A stretch of DNA of 64,000 nt, from positions 3,122,439 through 3,186,438 of the forward strand of contig NZ_CP007595.1 of assembly GCF_000785535.1 (NCBI RefSeq), written 5' to 3'. A model generated the notes under the pieces. It was given only the letters and a program-made list of their open reading frames with translations, made no database searches and was not told the origin of the DNA. Made by a program: the position numbers and the translations under genes. The stretch is from Arthrobacter sp. PAMC 25486 (GTDB lineage: Bacteria > Actinomycetota > Actinomycetes > Actinomycetales > Micrococcaceae). Positions 25,647-34,490 of the stretch are shown here, in pieces (position 1 is the stretch's first letter; each line of letters begins with the position of its first letter).

Positions 25647-25723
25647 TGGTCGGGGTGACAGGATTTGAACCTGCGGCCTCGTCGTCCCGAACGACGCGCG
25701 CTACCAAGCTGCGCCACACCCCG
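25647..25723 (-). tRNA. tRNA-Pro (anticodon CGG)
   Basis: A complete cloverleaf reads on the minus strand. The acceptor CGGGGTG pairs with CACCCCG, and the D stem is GCGC/GCGC. The anticodon stem CGTCG/CGACG holds loop TTCGGGA, giving anticodon CGG, which reads CCG. The T arm is GCAGG-TTCAAAT-CCTGT, the discriminator is A, and CCA is encoded. The tRNA is followed by its own hairpin terminator. Confidence 0.95.
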
Positions 25724-25836
25724 ATCCGCCACTTTTTCCTTGACCAGTGAAGGTCCGAAAAAGCAACCTCTCAAGAATAGCGGACAGGTGCCGGGAACAC
25801 GAAATCGTGGCGTGAGGGCCGATTTGTGCCGTGGCT

Positions 25837-26454
25837 TTAGACAACAGGAATCTTGAAGGTCACGGTGCCGTGGTCATTGCCCAGGACCAGCGAGTCAGGA
25901 TTCAGGGTGTAGTTCAGCGGGGCGGAGAAGAACGTGGCGACCCATTTTTCGTAGTCGCTTTGCGGGCTCTGGCACGCCATCATGGTCATGGCCATATTAG
26001 GATCCACGACAAACTGGGTATCCGTGACCTGAACCGAGCTCATGAGCGTGTTGCAGGGTGTCTTGGAGGAGAACGCCACGTTGCCGTCACGAACCATTGT
26101 CACCAGGGTGAAGGGATCCGTGCCCAGCCACGTAATCTCGCCGGTGGCGTCAGTGCCGCTGACCGAGGTGAGATTCAGGCACTCAAAGTCCTGCACCGAG
26201 GCAGGGATGCCGGTCCCCGCGGGGACGCAATCATCGTCCGACGCCGGTGGGGGATCCTCCGACGGCGCAGCAGCCGGGGCTTCCTGTGGAGCCGACGGTT
26301 CCGGAGCGTTCTGGGTTGCAGAAGTGGGCTCCGTTGTCTGTGACGCAGAGGATGCCGGAGGGTTCTCGTCGGGGCTTCCGGACGGGGTGGTGCTGCAGGC
26401 ACTGGCCAGCAAGAGGGCCATCAGTGCACCCAATAGAACCAAAGATTTTTTCAC
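25837..26454 (-). CDS. Secreted lipoprotein with META domain
   Basis: The 205-residue precursor has a signal peptide (MKKSLVLLGALMALLLASAC) with a lipobox ending at Cys20. A Ser/Pro/Ala-rich linker runs to about residue 75. The C-terminal META/HslJ-like domain includes ITWLGTDPFTLVTMV, PCNTLMSSVQVTD, MTMMACQS and FFSAPLNYTLNPDSLVLG. META domains are found in heat-inducible and secreted proteins of uncertain role. The protein would be anchored to the outer face of the membrane. GTG 26454 follows GGGGAA. Confidence 0.85.
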   Translation of the reverse strand: MKKSLVLLGALMALLLASACSTTPSGSPDENPPASSASQTTEPTSATQNAPEPSAPQEAPAAAPSEDPPPASDDDCVPAGTGIPASVQDFECLNLTSVSGTDATGEITWLGTDPFTLVTMVRDGNVAFSSKTPCNTLMSSVQVTDTQFVVDPNMAMTMMACQSPQSDYEKWVATFFSAPLNYTLNPDSLVLGNDHGTVTFKIPVV

Positions 26455-26492
26455 GGCAAGTTCCCCTTTGCTCGATGACGAGTGCGTGGCGG

Positions 26493-27446
26493 CTACGGTT
26501 TAGCCGTCAACGTCAAGATAACAGCTTCCGGCCGGCAGGCGAAGCGGAAGGGGGCCGTGCGGGAGGTGCCGATGCCCGCGGAGACGTTGACCGGCGTCGT
26601 GCGTCCCTTGGCCTGCCAATCATTCAGGCCCTTGGCACGCCAGGTGGGCAGGTCGCAATTGCTGACAAGCGCACCGTAACCGGGCAGGCAGACCTGGCCG
26701 CCGTGGGTGTGGCCGGCCAGAATCAGGTCCGCACCGTCGGCGGTGAAGTGGTCCAAAACGCGCTGGTACGGGGCATGGGCCACGGCGATCTTCACGTGCG
26801 GGGCCGAGTCCTGCCCGACCGCACCGCGCGGCCAGCCGGCATAGCGCTCACGGTTCAGATGGGGATCGTCAACGCCGCTGAAGTCGAAACGGATGCCCTT
26901 GAGCGGGATGGACTGGGCACGGTTGGTCAGGTTGACCCAGCCGCCTGCGCCGAAGCCTGCGTGCAGGGCCTCGGTGTCCAGCTCGACGGGACGGCGCTTG
27001 ATGTCACCGGCTGGCACCTTGGATGGCCCGGTGAAGTAGGTGAAGGGGTTCTTGAACGTCGGGGCGAAGTAGTCGTTGGACCCGGGGACAAACACGCCGG
27101 GGAAGTCCATGAGCGGCCCCAGCGCATCAAGGAGCGGGGCTATGGCCTTGGGGTGGCTGAGGTTGTCGCCGGTGTTGACCACAAGATCCGGAGCCAGGGC
27201 GGCAAGTCCGCGCAGCCAGTCGGTCTTTTTGTGCTGTCCAAGGGAGAGGTGGATGTCCGAGAGGTGCAGCACCGTGAAGGGGGCCGAACCGGATGGCAGG
27301 ATCGCGAGGGACTCCTCCCGCAGGGCAAACCAGTGGCGTTCAATGAAGGCGCCGTAGGCCACCGCACCTGCTCCGGCGGCAACGGCGAGCCCCGCCGCCG
27401 CACCCAGTTGGGCGATGCGGGACGGGGCGGCGTGTTGTTGTTGCAT
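26493..27446 (-). CDS. Membrane-anchored metallophosphoesterase
   Basis: The 317-residue protein has an uncleaved hydrophobic N-terminus (residues 10-33) and a calcineurin-like phosphoesterase domain. Metal-binding motifs in order are HLSDIHLS (DxH), NTGDNL (GD), PGSNDYF in place of GNHD, VAHAPYQR and AGHTHGGQ. It resembles YkuE/YaeI-type phosphodiesterases and corresponds to the gene beside ponA2 in mycobacteria (Rv3683). It lies 11 bases after the PBP gene, in one transcription unit. Confidence 0.9.
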   Translation of the reverse strand: MQQQHAAPSRIAQLGAAAGLAVAAGAGAVAYGAFIERHWFALREESLAILPSGSAPFTVLHLSDIHLSLGQHKKTDWLRGLAALAPDLVVNTGDNLSHPKAIAPLLDALGPLMDFPGVFVPGSNDYFAPTFKNPFTYFTGPSKVPAGDIKRRPVELDTEALHAGFGAGGWVNLTNRAQSIPLKGIRFDFSGVDDPHLNRERYAGWPRGAVGQDSAPHVKIAVAHAPYQRVLDHFTADGADLILAGHTHGGQVCLPGYGALVSNCDLPTWRAKGLNDWQAKGRTTPVNVSAGIGTSRTAPFRFACRPEAVILTLTAKP

Positions 27447-27457
27447 GAGGGTGATGC

Positions 27458-29677
27458 CTAGTCCTTCTTCTCGGGCTCGGCAGGCTTGTCGTCCTTCTTG
27501 TCGCCCTTCTTGTCTTCCTTCGCCGGCTTCGGCGGGATCACCACAGGCGGGTTGATCATGTAGTCCGGCGGGCCGTCAAAGTAGCCCACGTCGAAGTAGC
27601 CGGCGATCTGGTTCATGTAACCCTGCCAGGCCTTGCCGGCGTAGGTGGCGCCGTCAACATAATCCAGGCGCTGGTTGGCGATCAGCTTGCCGTTGTTGGA
27701 TGCGTTCTTTTCCTCCGGGCTGCCCAACCAGGAAGCAGTTGCCAGGCCACGCGTGTAGCCAACGGTCCACGTGTGCTGGGAATCATTGGTGGTACCGGTC
27801 TTGGCAGCGGCCGGGTACTGCAGCGGCACCTGGTAGCCGGAGCCGCGCTGCAGCACGTCCTGCAGCACCGAGTTCACACCGGCAGCAACCTCAGGAGTCA
27901 CCGTCTGGTTGCAATTGGCGCCGGGGACCGGGAATTGGTCGCCCTTGGCATTGGTGATCGAGACCAGGGCGATGGGATCGCAGTGCATCCCGCCTGCCGC
28001 GAACGTGGCAAAAGCTGAGGCCATGATGAGCGGGGAAACTTCCCCGGAACCCAGCAGCGAACTGACATTATCCACGTTGTAGGGCTGGTTCGGGTCCCCG
28101 CCCAGGTGGATGCCGGTTGCGGACATCATCTTCTGGATGTTGCACATGTCCAGCTTGGCCGCCGAGGCGATGGTTGCGGTATTCAGGGAGTCGTACAGGC
28201 CCTGGCGCGCCGTAAAGTTGCCGTAGTTGATGTCGCCGGCGTTCTGGAGGTCCGTTGAGCCCGGGTAATTGTTGTCATAAATACCCGTGGTCACGCCGCA
28301 GCTGTTGTTCCACTGGAACCCGGCAGGATACTTGCGCACCGACGCGTTGACGACGTCATTGATCTTGTGCCCGGAGTTCAGCCATTCGGCAAAGGTGAAG
28401 GGCTTGATAGTCGAGCCCACGTCAAAGCCGCCGGCACCGCCGAGGGAGTTTCCGTTGGCATCGAAGCGGTCAACGTTGAAGTTGTAGTCCGTGGCGAACT
28501 GGCCCTCGGGGGCTTCCAACTTCGTGTTCTGGGCCATGGCAAGGATCTTGCCGGTGTGTGGCTCGACGGTGGAGATGGCCTGGCCAACCTTGTCGGGGTT
28601 GTTGTCCATGGGCGTGAAGTTGGCGAACTGTGCCTGGGCTGCATCCTGCAGGCCGGCGTCCAGTGTGGTGGTGATGGTCAGGCCGCCCTGCTCCAGCAAC
28701 TTGCGGCGTGCCTCAGGGGTGTCACCAAAGTTGGGGTCGTTTACGAACAGGTTTGTGACGTATTCGCAGAAGTACTCGGCGCGTGTGGCGGCCGTGCAGC
28801 CCAGCTTGTTGGGGTGGATGTTGAGTCCGATGTCGGCTGCGACGGCTTCCTTGTGCGCCGTGGCGTCGATCATGCCCTGATCGAGCATGTGGTCAAGGAC
28901 CAGGTTGCGGCGCGCCAGCGCATTTTCCGGGTTCGCCACCGGATCGTAGACGGTGGGGCTGTTGACAACGCCGGCCAGCAGGGCAGACTGCGGCAGGTTC
29001 AAGTCGTTTGCATGGGCGCCAAAGTAGAAGTTGGCGGCGGCTTCAATGCCGTAGTTGCCGTTGGCGTACAGCACCCAGTTCAGGTAGCCCTGCAGGATCT
29101 CGTCCTTGGAGTACTTCTTCTCCATGGCGATCGCGAGCTTGATCTCACGCACCTTTTCACCGACACCCTTGTCACTGCCGAGCTTGATCTTTTCCTGCTC
29201 TCCATTGGCAGCGTACGTCTGGATGATGACGTTGTTGACGTACTGCTGGGTCAACGTGGAGGCGCCCTGGCGCCCGCCGCCCTGGGCCATCGATGTCACC
29301 GCACGCATCAATCCGCGGGTGTCGATGCCGCCGTGCTCGTAGTAGCGGGAGTCCTCCACCGCAACAATGGCGTCCTGCATGAACTGGGAGATATTGTCCA
29401 GCGGCACTTCCGTGCGGTTCTGGTTATAGAACGTGGCAATGACGGAGCCGTCGGAGGCCAGGATCTTGGAGGACAGGGCGGGTGTGCCAACTGTCATCTC
29501 ATCCGGGAGGTCGTCAAAGAAGGTGAGGGACGACGTCGTCGTGCCTGCTGCGAGGGCCACGGCCGGAACCATCAGACCTGCCACAAGGACGCCGCAAATG
29601 GTGCTGATGCCGAGGAAGGCAACCAATTTGCCCAGAGTGGTGGCGGTATCGAAAATGGGGTGTTTTTTTGCTGCCAT
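27458..29677 (-). CDS. Class A penicillin-binding protein (bifunctional)
   Basis: The 739-residue protein has a cytoplasmic N-terminus, one membrane helix (about residues 12-42) and a GT51 glycosyltransferase domain. The latter shows VAVEDSRYYEHGGIDTRGLMRA and GASTLTQQYVNNVI. A transpeptidase domain follows with SxxK in GSTIKPFTF, SxN in DSLNTATI and KTG in AAKTGTTND. It polymerises and cross-links peptidoglycan. A Lys/Glu/Pro-rich tail follows, without a PASTA domain. TAAACT six bases before ATG 29677 suggests a leaderless mRNA. It is the likely counterpart of mycobacterial PonA2. Confidence 0.95.
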   Translation of the reverse strand: MAAKKHPIFDTATTLGKLVAFLGISTICGVLVAGLMVPAVALAAGTTTSSLTFFDDLPDEMTVGTPALSSKILASDGSVIATFYNQNRTEVPLDNISQFMQDAIVAVEDSRYYEHGGIDTRGLMRAVTSMAQGGGRQGASTLTQQYVNNVIIQTYAANGEQEKIKLGSDKGVGEKVREIKLAIAMEKKYSKDEILQGYLNWVLYANGNYGIEAAANFYFGAHANDLNLPQSALLAGVVNSPTVYDPVANPENALARRNLVLDHMLDQGMIDATAHKEAVAADIGLNIHPNKLGCTAATRAEYFCEYVTNLFVNDPNFGDTPEARRKLLEQGGLTITTTLDAGLQDAAQAQFANFTPMDNNPDKVGQAISTVEPHTGKILAMAQNTKLEAPEGQFATDYNFNVDRFDANGNSLGGAGGFDVGSTIKPFTFAEWLNSGHKINDVVNASVRKYPAGFQWNNSCGVTTGIYDNNYPGSTDLQNAGDINYGNFTARQGLYDSLNTATIASAAKLDMCNIQKMMSATGIHLGGDPNQPYNVDNVSSLLGSGEVSPLIMASAFATFAAGGMHCDPIALVSITNAKGDQFPVPGANCNQTVTPEVAAGVNSVLQDVLQRGSGYQVPLQYPAAAKTGTTNDSQHTWTVGYTRGLATASWLGSPEEKNASNNGKLIANQRLDYVDGATYAGKAWQGYMNQIAGYFDVGYFDGPPDYMINPPVVIPPKPAKEDKKGDKKDDKPAEPEKKD

Positions 29678-29683
29678 TTTTCC

Positions 29684-29689
29684 AGTTTA
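29684..29689 (-). promoter_or_regulatory. -10 hexamer TAAACT, leaderless PBP gene
   Basis: TAAACT-GGAAAA-ATG on the minus strand. It lies back to back with the TACGCT hexamer of the divergent DUF4177 gene, in a 36-base intergenic space. Confidence 0.5.
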
Positions 29690-29700
29690 CCGGTAGGGGC

Positions 29701-29706
29701 TACGCT
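29701..29706 (+). promoter_or_regulatory. -10 hexamer TACGCT, leaderless DUF4177 gene
   Basis: TACGCT is followed by seven bases and ATG 29714. Confidence 0.45.
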
Positions 29707-29713
29707 TTGACGT

Positions 29714-29869
29714 ATGACCAAATGGGAGTACTCTACAATTCCGCTGATTATCCACAACACGAAGGCGATCCTCGACAGCTGGGGCGATGAAGGTTGGGAA
29801 CTGGTTCAGGTTGTACCCGGACCTGACGGACGGGGCCTTGTTGCCTACCTGAAGCGGGAGAAGGCGTAA
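29714..29869 (+). CDS. DUF4177-like 51-residue protein
   Basis: This tiny protein reads MTKWEYSTIPLIIHNTKAIL, then SWGDEGWELVQVVPG and AYLKREKA. The WEY...GWELV pattern is characteristic of DUF4177. It matches the small Rv3678A-type gene that precedes the RidA homologue in mycobacteria. The stop is two bases before the RidA start, so the two are one operon. The function is unknown. Confidence 0.85.
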   Translation: MTKWEYSTIPLIIHNTKAILDSWGDEGWELVQVVPGPDGRGLVAYLKREKA

Positions 29870-29871
29870 GG

Positions 29872-30357
29872 ATGACTACCGCGCCAAATCAAGGAACTTC
29901 ACGCATCGAGGCCCGCCTCGCCGAGCTTGGCCTGAGCCTTCCGGCCGTGGCTGCGCCGGTGGCCGCCTACGTGCCGGCCGTCATCTCGGGCAACCATGTT
30001 TACACCTCCGGACAGCTGCCTTTTATTGACGGCAAACTCACAGCCACGGGCAAGGTTGGCGCCGAGGTTTCCGCTGAGGACGCAAAGTCCCTGGCCGCAA
30101 CCTCCGCAATCAACGCCATTGCCGCGCTGAAAAGCGTCATCGGCGACCTGGACCGCGTCACGCGGATCGTCAAGGTTGTGGGCTTCGTGGCCTCCGATCC
30201 CTCGTTCACCGGACAGCCGGGCGTCATCAACGGCGCATCCGAGCTCCTGGGTGAAGTATTTGGTGAGGCAGGCGTCCACGCCCGCTCCGCCGTCGGAGTT
30301 GCCGTTTTGCCGTTGGATTCACCCGTTGAGGTTGAGTTGGTTGCAGAATTCCAGTAG
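29872..30357 (+). CDS. RidA (YjgF/YER057c) family protein
   Basis: The 161-residue protein has the RidA chorismate-mutase-like fold, with VISGNHVYTSGQLPFIDGKL, TSAINAIAALKSVIGDLDRV and the C-terminal ARSAVGVAVLPLDSPVEVE. The conserved Arg of the imine-binding site appears as HARSAVG. RidA hydrolyses reactive enamine/imine intermediates from PLP enzymes. This longer subgroup (about 150 residues) is common in actinobacteria. It is preceded by DUF4177 and overlapped at its end by the Nudix gene. Confidence 0.92.
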   Translation: MTTAPNQGTSRIEARLAELGLSLPAVAAPVAAYVPAVISGNHVYTSGQLPFIDGKLTATGKVGAEVSAEDAKSLAATSAINAIAALKSVIGDLDRVTRIVKVVGFVASDPSFTGQPGVINGASELLGEVFGEAGVHARSAVGVAVLPLDSPVEVELVAEFQ

Positions 30358-31270
30358 CAGTCCCGCAGGGACGCGCCGTTTCCCGCTGAACGCTGATCAG
30401 CGGGAAGCAGCGCAGGCCTGGCTGGAGTTTGGCGAGCGAACGCCGAGCAAGCCGCGGCCGGCATCGTCGGTGGTGCTGTTGAAGGACAGCTCCTCCGGCC
30501 TGCAAACTTTTTTGACATACCGCCCGGGCGAGTCGCCGCTGGGCACCGTGGCGTTTCCCGGTGGCACCATTGAGGCAGCGGACGACGACGTCACCGACTG
30601 GGTGGGCCCCTCACCGACCCTCTGGGCCAAGAGCCTGGGCACTGCGGACATTGGCCTGGCCAAGCGGCATGTGGTGGCCGCCATCCGCGAATTGTTTGAA
30701 GAGACCGGCATCTTGTTGGCCGGCGCCGATGCGTCCTCCCTCGTTGAAAACATCACGGGGCCCGAATGGATGCGCGGGCGTGAGTCAATCGCCACGCAGG
30801 AGTCCACGTTTGCGCAGCTGCTGGAGCGATATGGGCTGGCCCTGCGCACCGATTTGCTCAAGCCGCTGAACCATTGGACCAGCCCCGACTTTGCGCACAG
30901 GCGCTTTGACACCCGGTATTTTGCTGCCGCCAGACCCGTGAACCAGGAAGCATCACTGCTTTCCAGCAAGGGTGTGTGGGGGCGTTGGGCCAGTGCCTTC
31001 GATATTTTGGCGCAGCGCAACACCCCCGCCCTGGGCGATGAGATCGGCCAGCCGGACACCTCCGGGCTGGCGCTGGGCGAACTGGTGGTGCCCGGGGTGG
31101 AGATCATCTTGGAGAAGATTGCGGCCGCCCGTGGTTGCATCGCGTACCTGAACCACAAGCGCCCCATCAACGAATACCAGCCGAAGCTGGTGGTGGGCGA
31201 CGACGGAGAATTTAACCTTGAGGTGCCCACCGCGCCATCCTCAGAAGGTGCGGCCTGCCGGGAGCGCTAA
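30341..31270 (+). CDS. Nudix hydrolase with a split Nudix box
   Basis: The 309-residue protein has VAFPGGTIE, then about 30 inserted residues, then AAIRELFEETGILLAG. Together these supply the G and REUxEExGU halves of the Nudix box. An interrupted box and the following TSPDFAHRRFDTRYFAA segment resemble the NUDT19/RP2-type CoA diphosphatases. A CoA or acyl-CoA substrate is therefore a reasonable guess, not shown. The start is uncertain. I use TTG 30341, which overlaps RidA by 17 bases and follows GAGGTTGAG. No better in-frame start lies downstream of the RidA stop. Confidence 0.82.
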   Translation: MQNSSSSPAGTRRFPLNADQREAAQAWLEFGERTPSKPRPASSVVLLKDSSSGLQTFLTYRPGESPLGTVAFPGGTIEAADDDVTDWVGPSPTLWAKSLGTADIGLAKRHVVAAIRELFEETGILLAGADASSLVENITGPEWMRGRESIATQESTFAQLLERYGLALRTDLLKPLNHWTSPDFAHRRFDTRYFAAARPVNQEASLLSSKGVWGRWASAFDILAQRNTPALGDEIGQPDTSGLALGELVVPGVEIILEKIAAARGCIAYLNHKRPINEYQPKLVVGDDGEFNLEVPTAPSSEGAACRER

Positions 31271-31320
31271 CCTCCCGCACGCAGACGCTCGCCTTTCGGG
31301 GCGTTTCGACCGACCCTCCG

Positions 31321-32550
31321 TCAGCGGACGCTTCTTGTCGCCAGTGCCTGACGGTACGTTTCCACGAGTTCCTCGGCGTGGGTACAGAAAGCAGCCCGGG
31401 CAGTGCCTGCCGCCACAGCCCGGCTCATGGCTTCGATCCGGTCCGAGTCCGTGGCGAGAGATTCCAGGACGGCTGCGATCCGGCCTGGCTGAGGGGAATC
31501 GGCCACGATGAAGCCGCCGTCAGGCAGCCCCTCGGCCAGATCCGGATCGCAGAGAACCACCGGAAGTCCAGAGGCCATGGCCTCAAGGATCACCATGGGC
31601 TGGTTGTCAAAGTCATGGGACGAGGAAACAAACACATGGTGCCGTCCCATGGCCTCGAGGACGTCGCGTTGCGGCACTCCGCCGTGCATCGTAATCCGGT
31701 GCTCCACACCCAGCCTGCGGATCAGGCGGCGCACCCGGGTGCCGGCCACGCCGTCGCCATAAATGCTGGCAACCACCGTCTCGCCGGCAGCGGCGACTGC
31801 ACGGACAAACACTTCCGGACGCTTTTCCGGCGACACCCGCCCGCACCACATGACCTGGAGGGGCTCGTCCGGAGACTTGCTGCGAAGTTGCGGGGCGCCC
31901 ACCAGCTCCAGAACGGAGTCTTCCAGGCCGTTGGACACCACATGCACCGGCGGCACGACACCCTGGTGGAGGAACTTCTTGGCAAGATGCTCGGAGGGCA
32001 CAATCACGGCGTCGGCGGCATTGGCCTGGTTGAGCATCAGGCGCCACATCCGCCGGGCCACCGCCGTGCGCATATAGGGGGATTCCGGATGCGCAGGGAG
32101 GCTGGTGTGCGGCAGGTGGTGCCGGTGGAGTGCAGCCAGCAACGCGGTGGTTAGTTGGGGCAGTGGGAGCACCTTGGCCGTGTACACATCAATCCGGCCG
32201 TGCATGCTTTGGACGAGCGGCAGGCCAAGCTCCTGCGCTGCCTTGATGCCGGCAAGGGCGGCGAAGACTTCGGAGTGCACATGCACCACGTCGACTTTTC
32301 GGGCTGCCAGCTCTTCCTTGAGCAAGGCAGTTGCGTCGCGGGGCGGCCAGGTGAAGGGGAATCCGTCGGGTCGGAACACCTTGGAAATGGGCAGTGCCAC
32401 GACGCCGGCAGCTTCGGAATCATGGCGGAGTGGGCAAAAGACGGTGACCTGGTGTCCCAGCTGTTCCAGGGACTCCTTTGCCGCCTTGATGGCTGTCTGC
32501 ACTCCGCCAAGGGTGGGCAGGTAGTAGTCGGTGACCATGGCAATATGCAT
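31321..32550 (-). CDS. Family 4 glycosyltransferase
   Basis: The 409-residue GT-B enzyme begins MHIAMVTDYYLPTLGGVQTAI and has VDVVHVHSEVFAALAG and SMHGRIDVY in the acceptor half. The donor half has CGRVSPEKRPEVFV, YGDGVAG and the retaining E-x7-E motif region FDNQPMVILEAMASGLPVV. Such enzymes transfer sugars from UDP or GDP donors to lipids or polysaccharides, like PimB/MshA types. It is divergent from the SDR-MBL-KASIII operon, with only 76 bases between starts, which suggests a shared pathway. TATAGT lies six bases before ATG 32550. Confidence 0.9.
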   Translation of the reverse strand: MHIAMVTDYYLPTLGGVQTAIKAAKESLEQLGHQVTVFCPLRHDSEAAGVVALPISKVFRPDGFPFTWPPRDATALLKEELAARKVDVVHVHSEVFAALAGIKAAQELGLPLVQSMHGRIDVYTAKVLPLPQLTTALLAALHRHHLPHTSLPAHPESPYMRTAVARRMWRLMLNQANAADAVIVPSEHLAKKFLHQGVVPPVHVVSNGLEDSVLELVGAPQLRSKSPDEPLQVMWCGRVSPEKRPEVFVRAVAAAGETVVASIYGDGVAGTRVRRLIRRLGVEHRITMHGGVPQRDVLEAMGRHHVFVSSSHDFDNQPMVILEAMASGLPVVLCDPDLAEGLPDGGFIVADSPQPGRIAAVLESLATDSDRIEAMSRAVAAGTARAAFCTHAEELVETYRQALATRSVR

Positions 32551-32556
32551 ATTTTA

Positions 32557-32562
32557 ACTATA
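32557..32562 (-). promoter_or_regulatory. -10 hexamer TATAGT, leaderless glycosyltransferase gene
   Basis: TATAGT-TAAAAT-ATG (32550) on the minus strand. Confidence 0.6.
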
Positions 32563-32614
32563 GGGAAGTCCCCGGCAGCGGTGCTGCGCTTACTGTGGTG
32601 CCCGCCGGAAGTCC

Positions 32615-32620
32615 TACCAT
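32615..32620 (+). promoter_or_regulatory. -10 hexamer TACCAT, leaderless SDR operon
   Basis: TACCAT-GGGGAC-ATG (32627), heading the SDR-MBL-KASIII operon. Confidence 0.5.
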
Positions 32621-32626
32621 GGGGAC

Positions 32627-33640
32627 ATGACGACTGACTCCCCGGCGCCCCCACCGTCCGTTCTGATCACGGGGGCCACCGGTTTTCTTGGCGGGTATGC
32701 AGTCAGTGAATTCCTGGCCCAGGGGTACAAGGTGGTGGCCCACGGCCGCAACCCTGCCGCCTTGGAGCGGCTGAGGGGGATGGGCGCCACCACCGTCGCC
32801 GGAGACCTTGCACAGCTGGCCCACATGAAACAGCCTGTGGACGTGGTGGTGCACGCTGCCGCCTTGTCCAGCCCCTGGGGGAAATGGGGGGACTTCAAGG
32901 ACAGCAATGTTGCAGGAACCCGCCACGTGGTCAGTTTCATGGAACGCAATGCGGTGCCCCGTCTCGTCTTTGTTTCCTCTCCCAGCATCTATGCCGGCAG
33001 GGGAGACAAGCTGGCCATCAGGGAAACCCGTCCCATCAGGAGCAAACCGTTGAGCTCCTACATTCGCTCCAAGATCGCTGCCGAGGCATTTCTACAGGAG
33101 GCGCACAGTTCCGGCCGGTTGCCTGAACTGTTGACCATCAGGCCGCGGGGAATCATCGGCGCCGGGGATCCCAGCGTCGCCCCACGGCTGCTGCAGGCCT
33201 ACCGCAAGATTGGTGTCCCCCTTTTCAGGGGCGGGGAGAACCTGGTGGACCTGACGGCAGTGGAGAATGTGGCCCTCGCCCTGCGGCTGGCCGCCGCAGC
33301 GCCCAGCGCCAACGGCCAGGTGTACAACATCACGAACGGGCAGCCGCGCCCGTTTAAGGAACTGTTGGAAATCCTGTTCAAGAAGTTGGACCTGCCGCCG
33401 CGGTACCTGAAGGCCAATGCCACCGTCTTCTACGGTTTGGGGGCGCTGCTGGAAGGAATCTGCCATGTCGTGCCAGGGCGCCCGGAGCCGCCGCTGAGCA
33501 GGTACATGGTCTCCACCATTGCGTATTCACAGACCTTGGACATTACGAGGGCACGCGCCGAGCTGGGTTATGAGCCCCGCGTAGATATTGAACAGGCGCT
33601 CGCAGCCTTTGCCACGGAGTACTCTAAAGACCATGCCTAG
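32627..33640 (+). CDS. OleD-like NAD(P)-dependent epimerase/dehydrogenase
   Basis: The 337-residue extended SDR has a cofactor loop TGATGFLGG (residues 15-23), DVVVHAAALSSPWGKWGDF, NVAGTRHVV and the catalytic Y145-x3-K149 (SSYIRSKIAAE). RPRGIIGAGDPS and the later NITNGQPRPFKELLEILFKKL are typical of the 3-beta-HSD/OleD group, which reduces 2-alkyl-3-ketoacids in olefin biosynthesis. The next two genes are an MBL hydrolase and a KASIII-type synthase, supporting reduction of a fatty ketone intermediate. The stop overlaps the MBL start by eight bases. Confidence 0.85.
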   Translation: MTTDSPAPPPSVLITGATGFLGGYAVSEFLAQGYKVVAHGRNPAALERLRGMGATTVAGDLAQLAHMKQPVDVVVHAAALSSPWGKWGDFKDSNVAGTRHVVSFMERNAVPRLVFVSSPSIYAGRGDKLAIRETRPIRSKPLSSYIRSKIAAEAFLQEAHSSGRLPELLTIRPRGIIGAGDPSVAPRLLQAYRKIGVPLFRGGENLVDLTAVENVALALRLAAAAPSANGQVYNITNGQPRPFKELLEILFKKLDLPPRYLKANATVFYGLGALLEGICHVVPGRPEPPLSRYMVSTIAYSQTLDITRARAELGYEPRVDIEQALAAFATEYSKDHA

Positions 33641-34397
33641 CGGAGAACTGCGCTATTACGCCTGCGGATACACCACCCACCAGATGAAGCAACTGATGCA
33701 CGGGCGCCCACGCGAGCGCCGGGTGTTTCCTGCCGGGGTGTTCCTGTATTGCCATCCAGATGGTCGCACGGTGCTGTTCGACACCGGATATGGGCCTGCG
33801 ACGTGGCGCGCGGGGGTGGCCGGCTTTCTCTACACCCTGCTGCTGCCGCCCCGGATCCGTCCCGGGCAAAGCATCGCCGCCCAGCTGCTCGCCGACGGAA
33901 TCCCTGTCGAGTCCATCGATTTTGTGGTGCTGTCCCACCTGCACCCGGACCATCTTGGCGGGGTGCGATACTTTCCACAAGCCACCTTTGTGCTCAGCGA
34001 AGCCATGCTGGAAACACTGGCCAACGCGAAATTGACGGAAGGGTTCCTGCCGCAGTTGCTGCCGCACTGGTTTCCGGCGGCAGCGAAGCTGGTGGTGGAC
34101 CCCGGCCAGGGCGAGGTGGACCTTTTGGGCGACGGCAGCTACCGGCTGGTGGACCTGCCCGGCCATGCCAAGGGGCACATGGGAGCCCTGGTGGAAGAAC
34201 AGGCGCTGCTGGCCGGCGACGCCTCCTGGGGCGAAGACCTGATGGGCTCGGTCCAACAGATTAAGGCCCTGCCCCGCGCCATCAACCACCGGTGGAACGA
34301 CTACGAACAAACCATCCGGCGGCTGCAGCAGTGGAAAGCGAATGGCGTGAAACTGTACTTCAGCCACGACCACCAGGACCACAAAAAATTGCTGTAA
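33633..34397 (+). CDS. MBL-fold metallohydrolase of the lipid module
   Basis: The 254-residue metallo-beta-lactamase-fold hydrolase has H102-L-H104-P-D106-H107 (the metal site), DTGYGPATW, LVDLPGHAKGHMGALV, the aspartate in LLAGDASWGEDL and a final HDHQDH. The pattern resembles the lactonase/esterase branch (AHL lactonase-like), so a lactone or thioester substrate is plausible. It starts inside the SDR gene (ATG 33633) and is followed after 93 bases by the KASIII gene. It is a poor match in context for the HTH-containing MBL gene (Rv3677c) found in mycobacteria. Confidence 0.85.
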   Translation: MPSGELRYYACGYTTHQMKQLMHGRPRERRVFPAGVFLYCHPDGRTVLFDTGYGPATWRAGVAGFLYTLLLPPRIRPGQSIAAQLLADGIPVESIDFVVLSHLHPDHLGGVRYFPQATFVLSEAMLETLANAKLTEGFLPQLLPHWFPAAAKLVVDPGQGEVDLLGDGSYRLVDLPGHAKGHMGALVEEQALLAGDASWGEDLMGSVQQIKALPRAINHRWNDYEQTIRRLQQWKANGVKLYFSHDHQDHKKLL

Positions 34398-34490
34398 TCG
34401 CTGAAGAATCTCCCAATAGGCCGCGGAGCGCCTTGGTCGAAGCCCGCCACCCGTGGATACTTGAAAAAGCCCATCGAAAGGGAACCGCTG

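Noticed and set aside
28367..29710. Long open plus-strand frame opposite the PBP gene
   Set aside because: Low-complexity shadow; the minus strand encodes clear GT51 and transpeptidase motifs.
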